NCBI GenBank assembly: GCA_965240325.2
Contig: OZ251225.1
Span: 2,914,001-2,978,000 of the forward strand
Length of the DNA stretch: 64,000 bases
Reading direction: 5' to 3'
Origin: Rebecca billardiae RCC1528
Taxonomy: Eukaryota; Haptophyta
Shown: one piece after another, positions 42,343-54,100 of the stretch
Numbering within the stretch: position 1 is the stretch's first letter
Layout of the letters: the number at the start of each line of letters is the position of its first letter
Notes under the pieces: model-generated
The model's database searches: none
Seen by the model: only the letters and a program-made list of their open reading frames with translations
Told to the model about the DNA's origin: nothing
Made by a program: the position numbers and the translations under genes

Positions 42343-42609
42343 CTCGGTGTTGAAGCTGGCGGTCGGGTTGCGGACGGTCGGTCTCGGGGGCTGGTCTCGG
42401 CTTCGCGCCGCGTCCAGGCTCCAGCAAGCCTGCCGTTTGGCGCGTCGAGATGACGAGATCGCGTTCCAGACGCAGCTCCAGACGTACGTACGTTCAACGT
42501 GTACGAGTGCTTCCCGGCCGTTCATCCGAGCATTCCGAGTCCAGACGCGGGTGGTCCGGCTCTGCGCTCCGGTGGCGGTGGCGCCTCGGTCGACCGGTAG
42601 TCGCGCAAG

Positions 42610-43512
42610 ATGGCGGCGACCGCGGCGCTCATCCACTTGTTGGCCGTGGGCTTGTCTATGCCTCAGGGGACAATCCAGCTGGCGACAGCGCGCTCCCTCC
42701 TGAGCGCGTACGACCAGGGCCACCGTCGCGCCGCGGCAGAAGGCGGGGAGGGGATGGGCGGCGCGATCTCGGCCAACAAGTGGGCCGCCTCCGCAGACCG
42801 CGAGGCGCTTGCTGCGGCGATGCAGACGGTCTCCTCCCATGCGGAGCGGGTGATGCTCGGGTTCTGCGCGGACGATGTGGACAGCGGCGTGCGCGCGCTC
42901 AAGAGCTGGGTCGGCGCGCTCAGCCTGCCCCGCGGCCGGCTGCACGGGATGGACGCCGACGGCGTGCCGCTCGACATGAGCACCTTTGGCTCGTGCTACA
43001 TCAAGTACAACAGCCTGCCCACCGCGGGGGATCCGCCAGGGAGCGCGCTGCTGTCCGGGTACGACGGCGACTTCCGCGGCGTGTACTTCTCGCCGGACCT
43101 CGGCGAGGACTTTGAGTTCGCGCAGTACGGCGTGCTGCCGCTCGACGTCTTTGGCGCGGACGCGCGTGCGGACGGCTCCGCGCGCTCGGTCGCGCCCGGC
43201 TCGGCCAAAGCGTCGACGCCGGCCGACGGGCCGGGGCCGAGCTCTGCGCCGGCCGCGCCTTCCCCCTCGACCCGCGGGCCCCGCGCGCTCCACGCCAAGC
43301 TCGCAGAGGAGGCCGTGGCGGAGCTGCTCCCCGACGTGCACGCGGCAGGCGGCAGCCTGCGCCTCCTGGACGCCACGCCGGAGGGAGGGGTCACGCTGGC
43401 ATTCCACGGGCCGGCGCGGCTGCAGACGGGCGTCGAGGTGGCTCTGCGCGCCAGCAAGCTGGCGAAGATCACGGAGGTAGTCTTCGTCGACGCCGCCGCG
43501 GATGGCGCGTGA
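42610..43512 (+). CDS. DUF1824 protein with a C-terminal NifU-like domain lacking its cysteines
   Basis: 300 aa, single exon. Residues about 20-185 match DUF1824, a cyanobacterial and plastid family of unknown function: FGSCYIKYNSLP, GYDGDFRGVYFSPD and QYGVLPLDVFG are its core. After a Pro/Ser linker, residues about 225-297 resemble the NifU C-terminal fold: LAEEAVAELLPDVHAAGGSL...LHDATPEGG-like strand pattern, then FHGPARLQTGVEVAL and ITEVVFVD. In working Fe-S scaffolds the GACxxC motif lies where GPARLQTG stands here, so both cysteines are missing. The short N-terminus (MAATAALIHLLAVGL) is hydrophobic and may be part of a plastid-targeting leader. Plastid location is inferred from the family. 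Confidence 0.72.
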   Translation: MAATAALIHLLAVGLSMPQGTIQLATARSLLSAYDQGHRRAAAEGGEGMGGAISANKWAASADREALAAAMQTVSSHAERVMLGFCADDVDSGVRALKSWVGALSLPRGRLHGMDADGVPLDMSTFGSCYIKYNSLPTAGDPPGSALLSGYDGDFRGVYFSPDLGEDFEFAQYGVLPLDVFGADARADGSARSVAPGSAKASTPADGPGPSSAPAAPSPSTRGPRALHAKLAEEAVAELLPDVHAAGGSLRLLDATPEGGVTLAFHGPARLQTGVEVALRASKLAKITEVVFVDAAADGA

Positions 43513-44824
43513 CGGACCCGTGCGACTCGGAGGCGGCGCCAATCAGCGCCGCCACTCAGCAGTGACTCAGCTCCCGGCCCCGCGGGCCCCGGCGGTCGAG
43601 TCGTACCATGTCGAACGACCGTGAATCGTTACGACGATTTATTGCTGCGACGATACTGTATGTCCGATCAGGACGTTGGCCCGTCGCCGGTGCCCGTCGC
43701 CGGTGCCACCAGTTGCATGTCAGTGGCATGCGCAGCCCGAGCGCAGCATACGGTTGAGGAACTGCGCCCGTGTAGAGCAGGAGCTGAAGAGCACCGAGCA
43801 GACTGAGACTGGCTCCGTGGCTGACGTGGTGACTCGGCGCGGAAGCCGAAGTGTCGCAGCAGTAGCAGTTATAACTCGTCAGTCGTAGTAGTAGTCGTAG
43901 CATATATATATATATAGTTCATGGCTCCGGCTCCGGTCCAACCCCCCCCCAGCTCCGCTACGTCTTGGCCCCAAGTTGCCGCCCAAGCCGGAAGTGGCGG
44001 AAGTCAACCCGATAAAGCGGATACCATGCAGCAGTATATTAGAGTCCCTTCCGACCCGGCCGGCGATTGATGAATTCAAGTTCAACGACGACTACGACGA
44101 GAAATGTCGTACTCGTCGCATCCGACCACCCCCCAATACTCAATAGGTTCAGACTCTAGCTATTTTTACTATGTAATTACCCGTCCCCTACTCATATTTA
44201 AGCACAGTCCGGAGCGTTCCAGACACGACTGTATACATATGCGAATTGATGATACCCGGACTGGGTATTTAGAGTTTAGTTATTGAAAATAGAGTCTGAA
44301 CCTATTGGAGGTGTGGCGCGCTGATTACTATATCCACCTGGCCGTATAATATATATGGCATCGTCCAAGGGACCGCCTGGGGTGGTCCGAGGAGAGCTGA
44401 TGCTCTATTGTAGATCACCAGAGGCGGCGATCCCGCCGATTACAGTAGTGTCAAGATGTAAGTATCATATAACGCTCCACTGATGACCGGACCCGGTGGG
44501 GGTGGGGTCGGGACCGAAGCCGGACGAGCCTCGAAATCTCCGGAATCACGAATATATATATATATATATATAATGCGCATATATATATTATTATTATATT
44601 GATGATGACGTCACGTCAATCGTGAATCGATGCCATCCGATCGATCCGACGCCCGCGCGGATAAATGCTGCAGCGCGCGCTGCGCATATATATATATCAT
44701 GCCGATTCGCATATATCGGATCATCAATCATCATCGCCAGGCTGCTGGAAAATCGTACGTAGTCCGTCGAATCGGCGGTCGCCGTAGGCGACATCGTCAT
44801 GCGCGTTGCGCACCAGCGCATTAC
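43513..44824. other. Intergenic with MITE copy and AT-rich microsatellites
   Basis: About 1.3 kb without a supported gene. It holds short (TA)n tracts at about 43900, 44553 and 44690 and the inverted-repeat element at 44141-44307. Confidence 0.5.
44141..44307. mobile_element. Short inverted-repeat element (MITE-like), copy 2
   Basis: CAATAGGTTCAGACTCTA at the left is repeated in inverse orientation at the right end (TAGAGTCTGAACCTATTG), an 18-bp perfect terminal repeat. The inner TATTTTTACTATGTA block is shared with copy 1 at 19991. No coding capacity at 167 bp. Confidence 0.8.
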
Positions 44825-47446
44825 TCAGTCGTGATGCGCCGCGGGTGGCACCGCCCGAGGCCCGCCGTCGGGCCCAATGCCGGCGTGCGCGCCGTGGCCG
44901 TGGCCGTGGCCATGCGGCCCGCGGCCGTGGGCCGCGGCGACGACAGCGTGCGCGCGCGCGAGGCGAGTGTTCCTCCGCGCGCACGTCATCGCGACCGTGC
45001 GCCGGGCCTGCCGCGCCGCCTCCGCGACGACGGACGCCTCGTCCACGCCCTCGCCCATGCGCCCCCCCAGCCCCTCCTCCTCGCCCGCGCCGTCCGCGCC
45101 CGCGCCCGCGGCGCGCGCGCGCGCGCGCTCGTCCGTCTCGGCGGCGGGCTGGGTGCCGGCGCGGGCGAGCTCGGCAAGCCTCCGCGCGATGGCGCTGCCG
45201 CGCTCGTCCGCAAGCGCGAGCGCGCCGGGCTCGTAGAACGCCAGCTGCCACAGCGTGCGCACGGCGGCGAGCTGCTCCTCAGCGTCCGCGGCCGGCTCGA
45301 GCATCTGCGCGAGCGGGCCGAGCGGCATGGCCGGCCAGCCGAGCGCGAACGCGTCTTCGCCGACCTCGCGGCTGAGGTCGAGCAGGCAGTAGGCGGCGGC
45401 GACGCGGACGCGGCTTTCGTCCGCTCGCGTCGCGCCCATCAGCGCGCCGAGCCAGCGCGGCGCACCCTGCGTGAGCAGCGCGTGCCGGTAGGGGGCGCAC
45501 TCGCCGCCCTGCCGCGCGGGGTGCAGGAACCAGCGCAGCTGGCTGAGCACGTGCGCCGCAGCCTCTGGGTCGAACGGCGGCGGCGGCGCGCGGCGCACGC
45601 GCACGCGCACGCGCGCGTGGTCGGGCTGTGCGCCTTCGGCAAGCTCGTCGCCGTCGGCGCCGCCGCCCAGATGCCTCGGCTCGGCCACGGCCTGGCCCGC
45701 GCCCTCCTCCTCCTCCTCGCCCTCCTCCTCCGCGCCCTCCGCGCGCACGCCGCCCACGGCGAGCTCAACCGCGGCCGCGCCGACCGCGTCCGCCACCAGC
45801 TGCACGTCGGCGGCGGCGGCAGCGAGCGGGTCAGGGTGGGCACGGCGCTGGGGCGCGCCGGCGGGCAGAGCGGGCGCGCCGGCCTCGGCGCCACCGCCGC
45901 CGTTCGCGCCACCGCCGCCGTTCGCGCCACCGCCGCCGGCCGGGCCGCCCGCCGCGGCCGCGGCCGCGGCCGCGCCGCCTCCCGCGCCGCCTGCCGCGCC
46001 GCCTGCCGCGCCGTCTCCCACGCCGTCTCCCGCGCCGTCTCCCGCGCCGTCTCCCGCGCCCGCGCCCGCGCCCGCGCCCACCGCTTGGGCCAGTGGCATG
46101 CCCGCGGCCGGTTGTGCGGCAGCGTCCGCATCCGCCACCACGCGCCCGAGCTCGGCGAGGCGCGCGAGGAGCAGCTGCTCGCTCGCGCGATCCGCGCGCG
46201 CGGGGGCCTCCGCCTCCGCGCCCGAGCCGCCCTCCGCCGCGCAGCCGCGCGCGGCCGCGCGCTCCCGCTGCTGCGCCGCCTCGGCCAGCCGACGCACCGC
46301 CGCGGCCAGCGAGCAGACTGTGACCGGAGTGTGTGCGATAGCGCGGAGAGTTGGCGAGAGTCGGCGGAGTGAGCCGAGGGCGGCGCCGGCGACGCGGGGC
46401 GAGGGGCGCGGCACCGCGGCGCCGCTCAGGATCCGCCACGACACGTGCCCGCCCGTCCGCCCGCCGATCACCAGCTGCTGCAGCAGCAGCGGCAGCCCTG
46501 AGGCCGCGACCACGCGCGCGCCGTGCGCGCTCGCGCAGATTGTTTCGAGCAGCACGAGCGCGCTGCCGGCCGCCTGGTCGGCGAGCTCGACGTGGAGTAG
46601 CATGTGCAGCGTGATGAGCACGCCGGCGCGCAGCAGCTCGTGCGCGATCGGCGCGTCGCTCGCCAGGTCGACCAGGCAGCACAGCGCCGGCACCAGGTCA
46701 GGCTCGCCGAGCGCTGTCGGCGGCGGCGGCGGCGGCGGCGGCCGCGCGCCGCCGCCGCCGCCGTCCGCGTCGCCGCGCGCGCCCGCCGCCGCGGCCTCGG
46801 CGGTGATGCGCGCGTACTGGGTGACGTGCGAGAGCAGCTCGCGCGGCGCGCCGGCGGCCGCGAGCGCCCGCCGCCGCTGCGCCACGCTCCCGGGCCGCGG
46901 CGCGGGCACGGGCCCCGGCCCGGCGAAGGTGAGCTCCCGTAGGCCTCGCACCCAGGGGGCGAGCACGCGCGGCTGCAGCGTCGCCGCCGCGGCCCACGGC
47001 GCGAGGTAGGGCGGCGGCGGCGCGAGGCGCATCACACGCGTCACCGCGCCGAGCACCGCGTCCGGGTGCCCGCCCTCCGCGCCCTCCGCGCCGTCGCCCT
47101 CCTCGTCCAGCGGCCTCGGCGCGTCGGCGTCCGCGTCGGCGCCGTCGCTCTCGCCACCCTCCTCGCTGTCAGCCGCGCCGGCGGGGCGCGGGTGCTGGGC
47201 GCGCCACAGCTCGACGGCCTGGCGCAGGCTCACGTTGCGTGGCATGTCGCGCCGCGCGCGCCTGAGCGGGCGCGAGCACGTCACGCACGTCATCGGCAGC
47301 TGCTGGCGCGCGCGGCCGTCGAGCCAGCGCAGGATGCAGCGCTCACACACCGACTTGCCGCAGCACGTGAGGAGAACGGGCTGGCGCATGAGCGCGTGGC
47401 ACACGAGGCACATGAGGTGGTCGGGGACCTCCTCGTCGGCGCTCAT
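44825..47446 (-). CDS. U-box/RING E3 ligase-like protein with armadillo-type repeats
   Basis: 873 aa, single exon; the ATG at 47446 gives MSADEEVPDHLMCLVC. The N-terminal module has RING-like cysteines (CLVC, CCGKSVCERC, TCVTC) but ends with the U-box-like MPRNVSLRQAVELW, so it lies between the two folds. From about residue 240 hydrophobic helical repeats follow (LVPALCCLVDLASDAPIAHELL; SALVLLETICASAHGARVVAAS; later VRVAAAYCLLDLSREVGEDAF and AVRTLWQLAFYEPGALAL), typical of ARM repeats in plant PUB ligases. They are split by a Gly/Ala/Asp low-complexity block (GAGDGAGDGAGDGVGDG) around 470-560. The C-terminus is His/Gly-rich (HGRGPHGHGHGHGAHAG). It is expected to transfer ubiquitin to a substrate bound by the ARM region. 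Confidence 0.72.
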   Translation of the reverse strand: MSADEEVPDHLMCLVCHALMRQPVLLTCCGKSVCERCILRWLDGRARQQLPMTCVTCSRPLRRARRDMPRNVSLRQAVELWRAQHPRPAGAADSEEGGESDGADADADAPRPLDEEGDGAEGAEGGHPDAVLGAVTRVMRLAPPPPYLAPWAAAATLQPRVLAPWVRGLRELTFAGPGPVPAPRPGSVAQRRRALAAAGAPRELLSHVTQYARITAEAAAAGARGDADGGGGGARPPPPPPPPTALGEPDLVPALCCLVDLASDAPIAHELLRAGVLITLHMLLHVELADQAAGSALVLLETICASAHGARVVAASGLPLLLQQLVIGGRTGGHVSWRILSGAAVPRPSPRVAGAALGSLRRLSPTLRAIAHTPVTVCSLAAAVRRLAEAAQQRERAAARGCAAEGGSGAEAEAPARADRASEQLLLARLAELGRVVADADAAAQPAAGMPLAQAVGAGAGAGAGDGAGDGAGDGVGDGAAGGAAGGAGGGAAAAAAAAGGPAGGGGANGGGGANGGGGAEAGAPALPAGAPQRRAHPDPLAAAAADVQLVADAVGAAAVELAVGGVRAEGAEEEGEEEEEGAGQAVAEPRHLGGGADGDELAEGAQPDHARVRVRVRRAPPPPFDPEAAAHVLSQLRWFLHPARQGGECAPYRHALLTQGAPRWLGALMGATRADESRVRVAAAYCLLDLSREVGEDAFALGWPAMPLGPLAQMLEPAADAEEQLAAVRTLWQLAFYEPGALALADERGSAIARRLAELARAGTQPAAETDERARARAAGAGADGAGEEEGLGGRMGEGVDEASVVAEAARQARRTVAMTCARRNTRLARAHAVVAAAHGRGPHGHGHGHGAHAGIGPDGGPRAVPPAAHHD

Positions 47447-47887
47447 CGGGCCGGTGTGGCCGCGCGCTCGCGCGCGCCGACTCGCAAACAGCGCCCCAGC
47501 CCGGCAGCCCCGCCAGCAGGATCTTGGCTGCCGCCTGCGCTGACGGTAGCGCTGCACCAGTCCTGCTGGTCGTCTTCACTCACTCGTCAAGTCGTCAGCC
47601 CGGATTTTCCACGCCGCACCAACCGGAGTTCCACGGCCGGGCGCCAGCGCCCCCGCTCACTTCAGCGGTCGCCCAATTTGCTCGCGGCTGTGATTCATCG
47701 AATCATCAGGCCCGCTATGATAGGCAGCGGAATACCCAGCTTCGTCGCTGCAACTTGCAAGCTACCGGTCGCCCGGGCGTCTTCGCGGCTCTGCCGTGCG
47801 ACGGGCCCGGCACATCCGTTGGCTCGCTGTGAGTCGCCACCGAGGGGGCGTAGAAAGGGGGCCTGTGGCCGAGCGCGCTGAGCGCCC
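47447..47887. promoter_or_regulatory. Divergent promoter region between the U-box-ARM gene and the CXC gene
   Basis: 441 bp between start codons. No motif recognised. Confidence 0.4.
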
Positions 47888-50786
47888 ATGGAGGGCGCCG
47901 CGGGCTCGCCCGACGGCGCGGGTCGCGCGGCGCAGGCCGCAAAGCCATCGCTCACGCACGCCAAGCGCTCGTCCGCCGCGGGCGACCACGTCGCGTCCAG
48001 GACGCGCGGGCAGCCTGCCGACGGCGCGAGCGCGCCCAGTCTGCTGGCAGCTGACGCCGCCGCGCGCAGCGTGGCCGAGGACGGCACGGACGCGCGGCCC
48101 GCGTGCAAGCGGCCGCGAACCGCTCCGGGCATCACCATCTCCCGCCTCGGTGAGCTCCTCCCCCCCCTTCCCCCGGCAACCGCTGCCTGCTGCGCGCGCG
48201 CGTGCGCGCGCCCGCGCCCGCTCCCCCGCGCTGCCACGGCGCTCACGCGCGGCGTGCACGCGCGTGCACGCACCCCGCCCGCTCGCCCGCCCACACCGCG
48301 GCCGCGTGTCGCGCGAGCAGGTGGGACCAGCCCGATCCGCCCTTCGGCGAGCAGACCATCCGCCCGCGCGAGCGCGTTCACATCGGTGATCTCGCCTTTC
48401 AGCAACTTGCCGCTCCATCCGGCGCTGCTGCTGCCGACGCCGCTCGCGCGGTACGCGCCGCGCGCGCCCGGCTCGGCGGCGGCCGACCCCGCGGCGGCGG
48501 CCGACGCGGCCGCCTCGGCCGCGGACGCGGACGGCGGCGCGGCGCTTGCAGCGCGCGCTCGCGCCGTGCACTTTCTGTCCGCGCGCGGCGACGCCCTCGC
48601 GCCACCCGGCTCTGAGCTGGAGCTCGACGCGATGGACGAGGCGGTGAGCGCGCTGGCGGTGCTCTCGAGCGGGCGGAAGCGCACGCCGTTCGCGCCGTCG
48701 TCGCTCGGCGGCAGCCCCAGCGGCGCGGCCGACGCGGCCGCCATCTCGGGCCTGGAGCACGCGCTGTCCATTCTACCGACGCAGCGCGGGCCGAGCCTCG
48801 CAGGAACGCCGGTCGGCGGCGGCGGCGGCGCGGACGGCGACGTGCCGGGGCAGCAGCGCAAGCAGGCGGCGCACAAGCGGAGGCTGCAGTTCAGCATGGC
48901 GGCGGGCTCGCACGTGCCCGGCCTTGACGCGCTCGACGCCGACCCGCTCGGCGGCGCTGTGGACGTGCTGCATCAGCACGGCACGCCCGCGCGCACAGAG
49001 CAGGTGAGCCGCCGCCGCGCGCGCGCGCGCGCGCCCGCGCGCGCGTGTGCGCGCGTGTGCGTGTGCGTGTGCGCTGTGCGAAAGTGCGACGCGCGGCGGC
49101 GCCGGGCCGATGCGTCGGCCCGCTTCTCACGCCACACGCCGCGCGCCCTCCCCCTCCCCCCGCGCCGCGCAGTACCCCAACGAGCTGTTCCTCCGCGAGA
49201 CGCCACACGCGTCGCCGTCGACAGGACTTCTGCCGCCGCTGAATCTGACCGCCACGCCCAACTCGCTCAAGGAGTGCTTCAGGCTGGCGGACTGCCTGGT
49301 GGACGCGGCGTCGCTGCTGCACACGCAGGGCGAGGGCGGGCTCGAGCCGCCCGCCGCCGCCGCCGCGCCGCTCGTCCCGCCGCTGCCGGACGCGGCGCGC
49401 GCCGCGCCGAGCGCGCACGCGATGGGCGCGGCGGCTGTGGACGCTCCGGCCAAGCCCAAGCGCGACCGCAACAAGGAGAATGGGGGTAAGCCGGGTAAGC
49501 CGCGGATCTGCAACTGCAAGAACTCGAAGTGCATCAAGCTGTGCGCGCACGCGCCGCGCGCCGCGCCGCGCGCGGCGGCTCGGGCGCTCGCCTGCGCCCC
49601 CCCCCCCTGCGAGCGCCGCCGCGCGCGCTTGCGGGGCGCGCGCGGCGGCGGGCGGCGGCGCGCGCGCGGCGGGCGGCGGAGCGCGCGCGGCGGGCGCGCG
49701 GGCGGACGCGGCCGTGAGCGGGCGGGCGGCGGGGGCGCGCGCGCGCGCGCGCAGCGCAGGCCGCGCGCTGCGCGCGTCGGCCGCGCCACTCACCCGGCCC
49801 ATGCGCGCTCCCGCCGCGTGCACACGCCCCACCCCCGCTCTCCGCCGCCGCCGCCTCTGGCGCACGCGCAGCTACTGCGACTGCTTCTCAGCGGGTGTCT
49901 TCTGCGTCGACGGGTGCAAGTGCAAGGAGTGTCTCAACTCGGCGGAGCACGAGGCGAGGGTGGCGCAGGCGCGCAAGTCGATACAGGAGCGGAACAAGCA
50001 CACGTTCACGTGCAAGCTGAAGAAGCTGCAGCAGGTGTGCCGCGCGCGCGGCGGCGCGACCTCGCGCGGCGCGGCCGCGCGGCGGCGGGCGGCAGCGCGC
50101 GCACTCCGCCGCGCGCGCTGCTGCCTCACTCGCCTACGCGCCGCGCGTGCTCTGTGCGCGCGCAGGACGGCATGCACTCGAAGGGGTGCAACTGCAAGAA
50201 CTCGCGCTGCGTCAAGAAGTACTGCGAGTGCTACCAGGCGGGCGTGAGCTGCACCGAAAAGTGCCGCTGCGCCTTTTGCGCCAACGGCAAGCCCGGCGCC
50301 GAAGAGCCTCCGGCGCGCGACGGCTCGCAGGCGGTGGCGCAGCCTCCGGCGGCCGACGCGCTGGTGGGCGCGGCGCGCGCGGACGCGTCGTCGCCTGGCG
50401 CCGTGCCCGAGGTGGGCGCGCCCGCCAGCGCGGCGGGCGCGGGCGCGGCCACGCCCGCCTCGCTCCCGCCGCAGCCGCCCACCGCCTCGCCAGCCGCGGA
50501 GAGCGCCACCATGCCTCAGCTCGCTCCGACCTCGCTGCTGCCGCCGCCGATCATGATGCCGCGCCTCCCGCCGCTGCCTCCCGACGCTTACAAGCTGGGC
50601 GGCGGCTCGCACCCGGGCACGCCCTTCAAGCAGCTGATGCCCGAGCACCTGGTGGCCAAGGTGGAGAGCGTCGTGTACAACGACGCGGAGGCGGAGAGCG
50701 CCGCCGCGCTCGGCGCGGCGATGATGCTCGTCTCTCCGCTCAAGGTGTTCGCAGTGCACGACGCAGAGGGCATCGGCGTCGAGTAG
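47888..50786 (+). CDS. Tesmin/TSO1/LIN54-type CXC (CRC-domain) DNA-binding protein, five exons
   Basis: Exons are 47888-48149, 48321-49003, 49173-49540, 49872-50034 and 50166-50786; introns of 171, 169, 331 and 131 bp are GT-AG, and the spliced product is 698 aa. The CRC domain has two Cys-rich halves: [22 protein letters not shown] with CKCKECLN, then after the [13 protein letters not shown] linker, [21 protein letters not shown] with [10 protein letters not shown]. The first half is rebuilt exactly by the phase-2 join at 49540/49872, which supports the model. LIN54 and TSO1 use these to read CHR/TTYGAA-type promoter sites in cell-cycle (DREAM/MuvB) complexes. The N-terminal GTSPIRPS...SPFSNLPL is like the conserved short motif of plant TCX proteins. 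The tail is Pro/Ala-rich. Confidence 0.9.
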
Positions 50787-51180
50787 GGAGCGAGACGACA
50801 AGCGAGCGCGCGGCGCGCGGCCGCGCTGTGACAAGCGGCAGGGGCGGGCTCCGAGCTGCGAGTGCTTCTGCTTGGCCACTCGACAGCCGGGATCCCGCCC
50901 CTCACTCCACGCGTGAATCTTTGGGGCCTCGCGCTCGTCGGCGCACCGGGCCGCACCGGCGACGCGCTTGCCGATACTGTCTGTCTGTACAACTGTTTAT
51001 GGCCAAGCCGCTTGGCGGCGTGGACTACAGTTTACGACTCAGATTTCACGTCCGGCGTGCACACTGCTTGGTCCAGGCACTAAGTATACCGCCGATACAG
51101 CTAGTCTGATGAGCGCGCTAGTCATCATCGTCGCGTCGACAGTAGCATCGTCGTCAGATCATTATCATCAGTCAGCACCA
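50787..51180. other. Intergenic between convergent genes
   Basis: No gene seen; the region holds the 3' ends of the CXC and nucleoside hydrolase-WD40 genes. Confidence 0.45.
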
Positions 51181-54100
51181 TCAGATGACGGCGGACGACG
51201 ACGACGCCGCCTCGCACGAATCGGACGAGCAGCCGCACTGCGACTCGTTGGGCCGGCTGATGATGCTCGCCGCGGACGAGCCCTGCTGGGCGCAGCCGGC
51301 TGGCCAGGTGGGGTGGTCGAGCCCGCCCAGCTCGAGCTCGCTCCAGCGCACCTTCGAGGCCTTGGCCTGCTGCCACGCCCCGCCGATGCCCGCCGCCGCC
51401 GCCGCCCGCTGGAAACGCGCCGCGCGGCCGCCGCGCCTCGGCGGGGAGAAGGAGCGTGGAGCTCGGGGCACGCCGCCCGCGCCGCCGGCAGCGCGCACGG
51501 CAGGGCCGCCCTCGGCGCCGTGCGGCGCGGGCGGTGGCGCGAGCGGCTCGGCCGCGTGCTGCGCGCCGCGCACCGGCCAGCGCGCCCGCGTCGGCCCCGC
51601 CGAGGCGCTGCGCTGCCGCTCCAGCCGCCGCTCGGGCGAGGGCGATCGCGATCGGCTCGCGGCGGCGCCGGCGGCGCTCGCGGCGCGCTGCGCGGCGGCC
51701 CAGCGCGCGCGGCTCCACTGCGCGAGCGTCGGCGGCGAGTTGGTCGGGCGGCGGTGGGCGAAGGTGCGCCAGCCGAGCCGCTGCACGCCGCCGTCCGGCA
51801 CGCCCGCGCGCTCCGCGCCGCGCGCCGCGCCCATCGCCAACTGCCTCTCGCGCACGCCCTCGTTGCCTTGCTCCCACCGGTGCCGCCGCGCGAGCAGCCA
51901 TGCCGTGGGCACCGTGAGGGCGGTAAGAAGCGCCCACGACCAGAGCGAGAGCGCGCGCGCGGCCGAGCCGGCCCACGCGTCGGAGCGCGGGTCGAAGGGC
52001 GCGTGCGCGCCCCGCGCGCCCGCGCCGCCCGCGCCGTGCATCGCCAGCGCGCACAGCGCGCTCAGCTGGACGTAGGTGACGGCAAAGACGGCGCGGCAGA
52101 CGACCATTGCGACACACGCAGCTGGATGCGCCATGGGCTGGAACTTGAAGGCGAACCAGACCATCACGACGGCGGTGGCGAGCCACGAGCAGATGCTGAG
52201 CGCGCGCAGCGGCGAGAGCGGCGCCCCCTCGCGCTCCGTGATCACCAGGTCCGCCACCCAGTTCACCAGGATCGACAGCCGGCCGGTGAGGCCAAACTTC
52301 CAACCGTGCGTCGGGTGGCGCGTCCAGTGGCCTGCTCGCTTCACGACCGTCGAGCCCCAGTACGTCATCAGCTGGCGCAGCTTCTTGGAGGAGGAGGGCA
52401 GCGCGTCCTCGAACTCGGAGAGGAACGTGACGTCGTTGAACGACGCGGACATGCGGCACGCCACCACGATGTACAGCGGGAACACCAGCCCGGTCGTGAC
52501 GAGGTAAGGCAGGTGCGCGCTCGAGTAGCACCGCACGCGCGCGTCCACGCGCCACGCGCCGTCGTCGCACGCAATCGCGTGCAGCAGGAAGCGCGAGATG
52601 AGGATGAAGCCGCCGCCGCCGAGCACGATGATGAAGTAGACGAGGAAGCGCTCGACGTAGTACAGCGCGCGCCCCGTGCGCGTCTTGTACACCACCCTCG
52701 TCGCGCCCTTGTTGGCGAAATCCGTGACGAACGACGTCGGCACGGCGCGCAGCGCGTACACGCACCGCTCGTGCGCGCGGCTCACGAACAGCGCGATGGA
52801 GAGGAGGGCGAAGAAGACCATCAGCCAGTACACGCGCACGCGCAGCGCGTACGCGCGCGCCGCGCCGGGCGCGTCCGCGCCGCCCGCGCCGAGCACGCCG
52901 AAGAGCGCCGACGAGCCGCCCGCCGCCGCGCCGCCGCCGCCGCGCTCGGCCGCCGCGCCGCCGCCGTCGTCGCCGGCGCGCGCCGCGCCGCCGCCGCCGC
53001 CGCCGCCGATCGCGTTCCACGCCGGGTGCGAGAGCGCGTAGATCACCGCGGAGACGGTGACCATCGGGCCGTCGAGGATGGCGGTGAGCACGCTCGAGAT
53101 GGGCGTGTGCGTGAACCGCGCGGCCGACGAGCGCGGCAGCGTCTTGCACGCGGGGCCATCCGCGCCGCGCGCGCTCAGTCGGCTGTTGCTCCGCTGGGCG
53201 CGCCACCGCCGCAGCCGGTCGCTGAGCCTGCCCGGCCCAAAGCTCGAGCTGGCCGAGCAGAAGCTCGCGCCGATGTCGCTCGCGTCGGCGTCGGCCACCT
53301 CGGCGTCGGCCACCTCGGCGGCGCCCGCCTCCGCCGCGGCGGCGGGCGATGCGCACGGCGCCCTTGCGACACGCGCACCGCTCGTCGCGCTGCGCGCTGG
53401 CAGCGTCTGCAGCTCACACCCCGTCACGTGCAGCTCGCCCGCGGTGGCGGCTCGCTTGAACGCCGCCACCGAGCCCGCCGCGGTGCCCCCCGCCGCCGCC
53501 GCCGCGCGCGCGGCCGAGCGCGGCGGCACTGCCGCGCTCGCCGCCGCCGCCGCCGCCGCCGCCGCGGGGTGCGACTCAGTCGCCTCGGTTGGCGGGGTGG
53601 CGGCGGCGGCGGCGCGCGGCGCCGCCGCGTCGCCCCGCGCGGCGCTCGGCGGCGCGACGATGTCCGACGGGTCGACCGCGACGCTCGTCTCCCACATCAG
53701 CACCGTCGTGTCGTAGTGTGCGGAGAAGAGCCGCGTGCGCAGCTCGAGCTCGAGCCCGAGGCTCGCCGACGGGCCGCCTCTGTCGGCGGGCCGGTCGGCG
53801 GCCGAGCCGGCTAGCGAGCTGCCGAGCGCGCGCGGCGGCGCGAACGCTCGCTCCGCGAGGGCAATGGCGGTCACCGCCGTGCGGCACTCGATGCGCACGA
53901 GCGCGCACGCGCGCGCGATCGACCACTGCACGATGAAGCCGTCGTTGCTCCCGGAGAACACGAAGAGCGGCGCGCGGCCGCGCGGCAGCGCCACCGTCGT
54001 CACCTTGTCCTCATGGCCGCAGTACAGCTGCCGCGGACGGCCGCTCTGAGCGCTCCAGCGCCGGAGCGTGTGATCGTTCGCCGCCGAGAAGAGCGACTCG

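Noticed and set aside
44630-46372. 580-codon plus-strand frame opposite the U-box-ARM gene
   Set aside because: Composition is a mirror of the ARM gene with no motifs.
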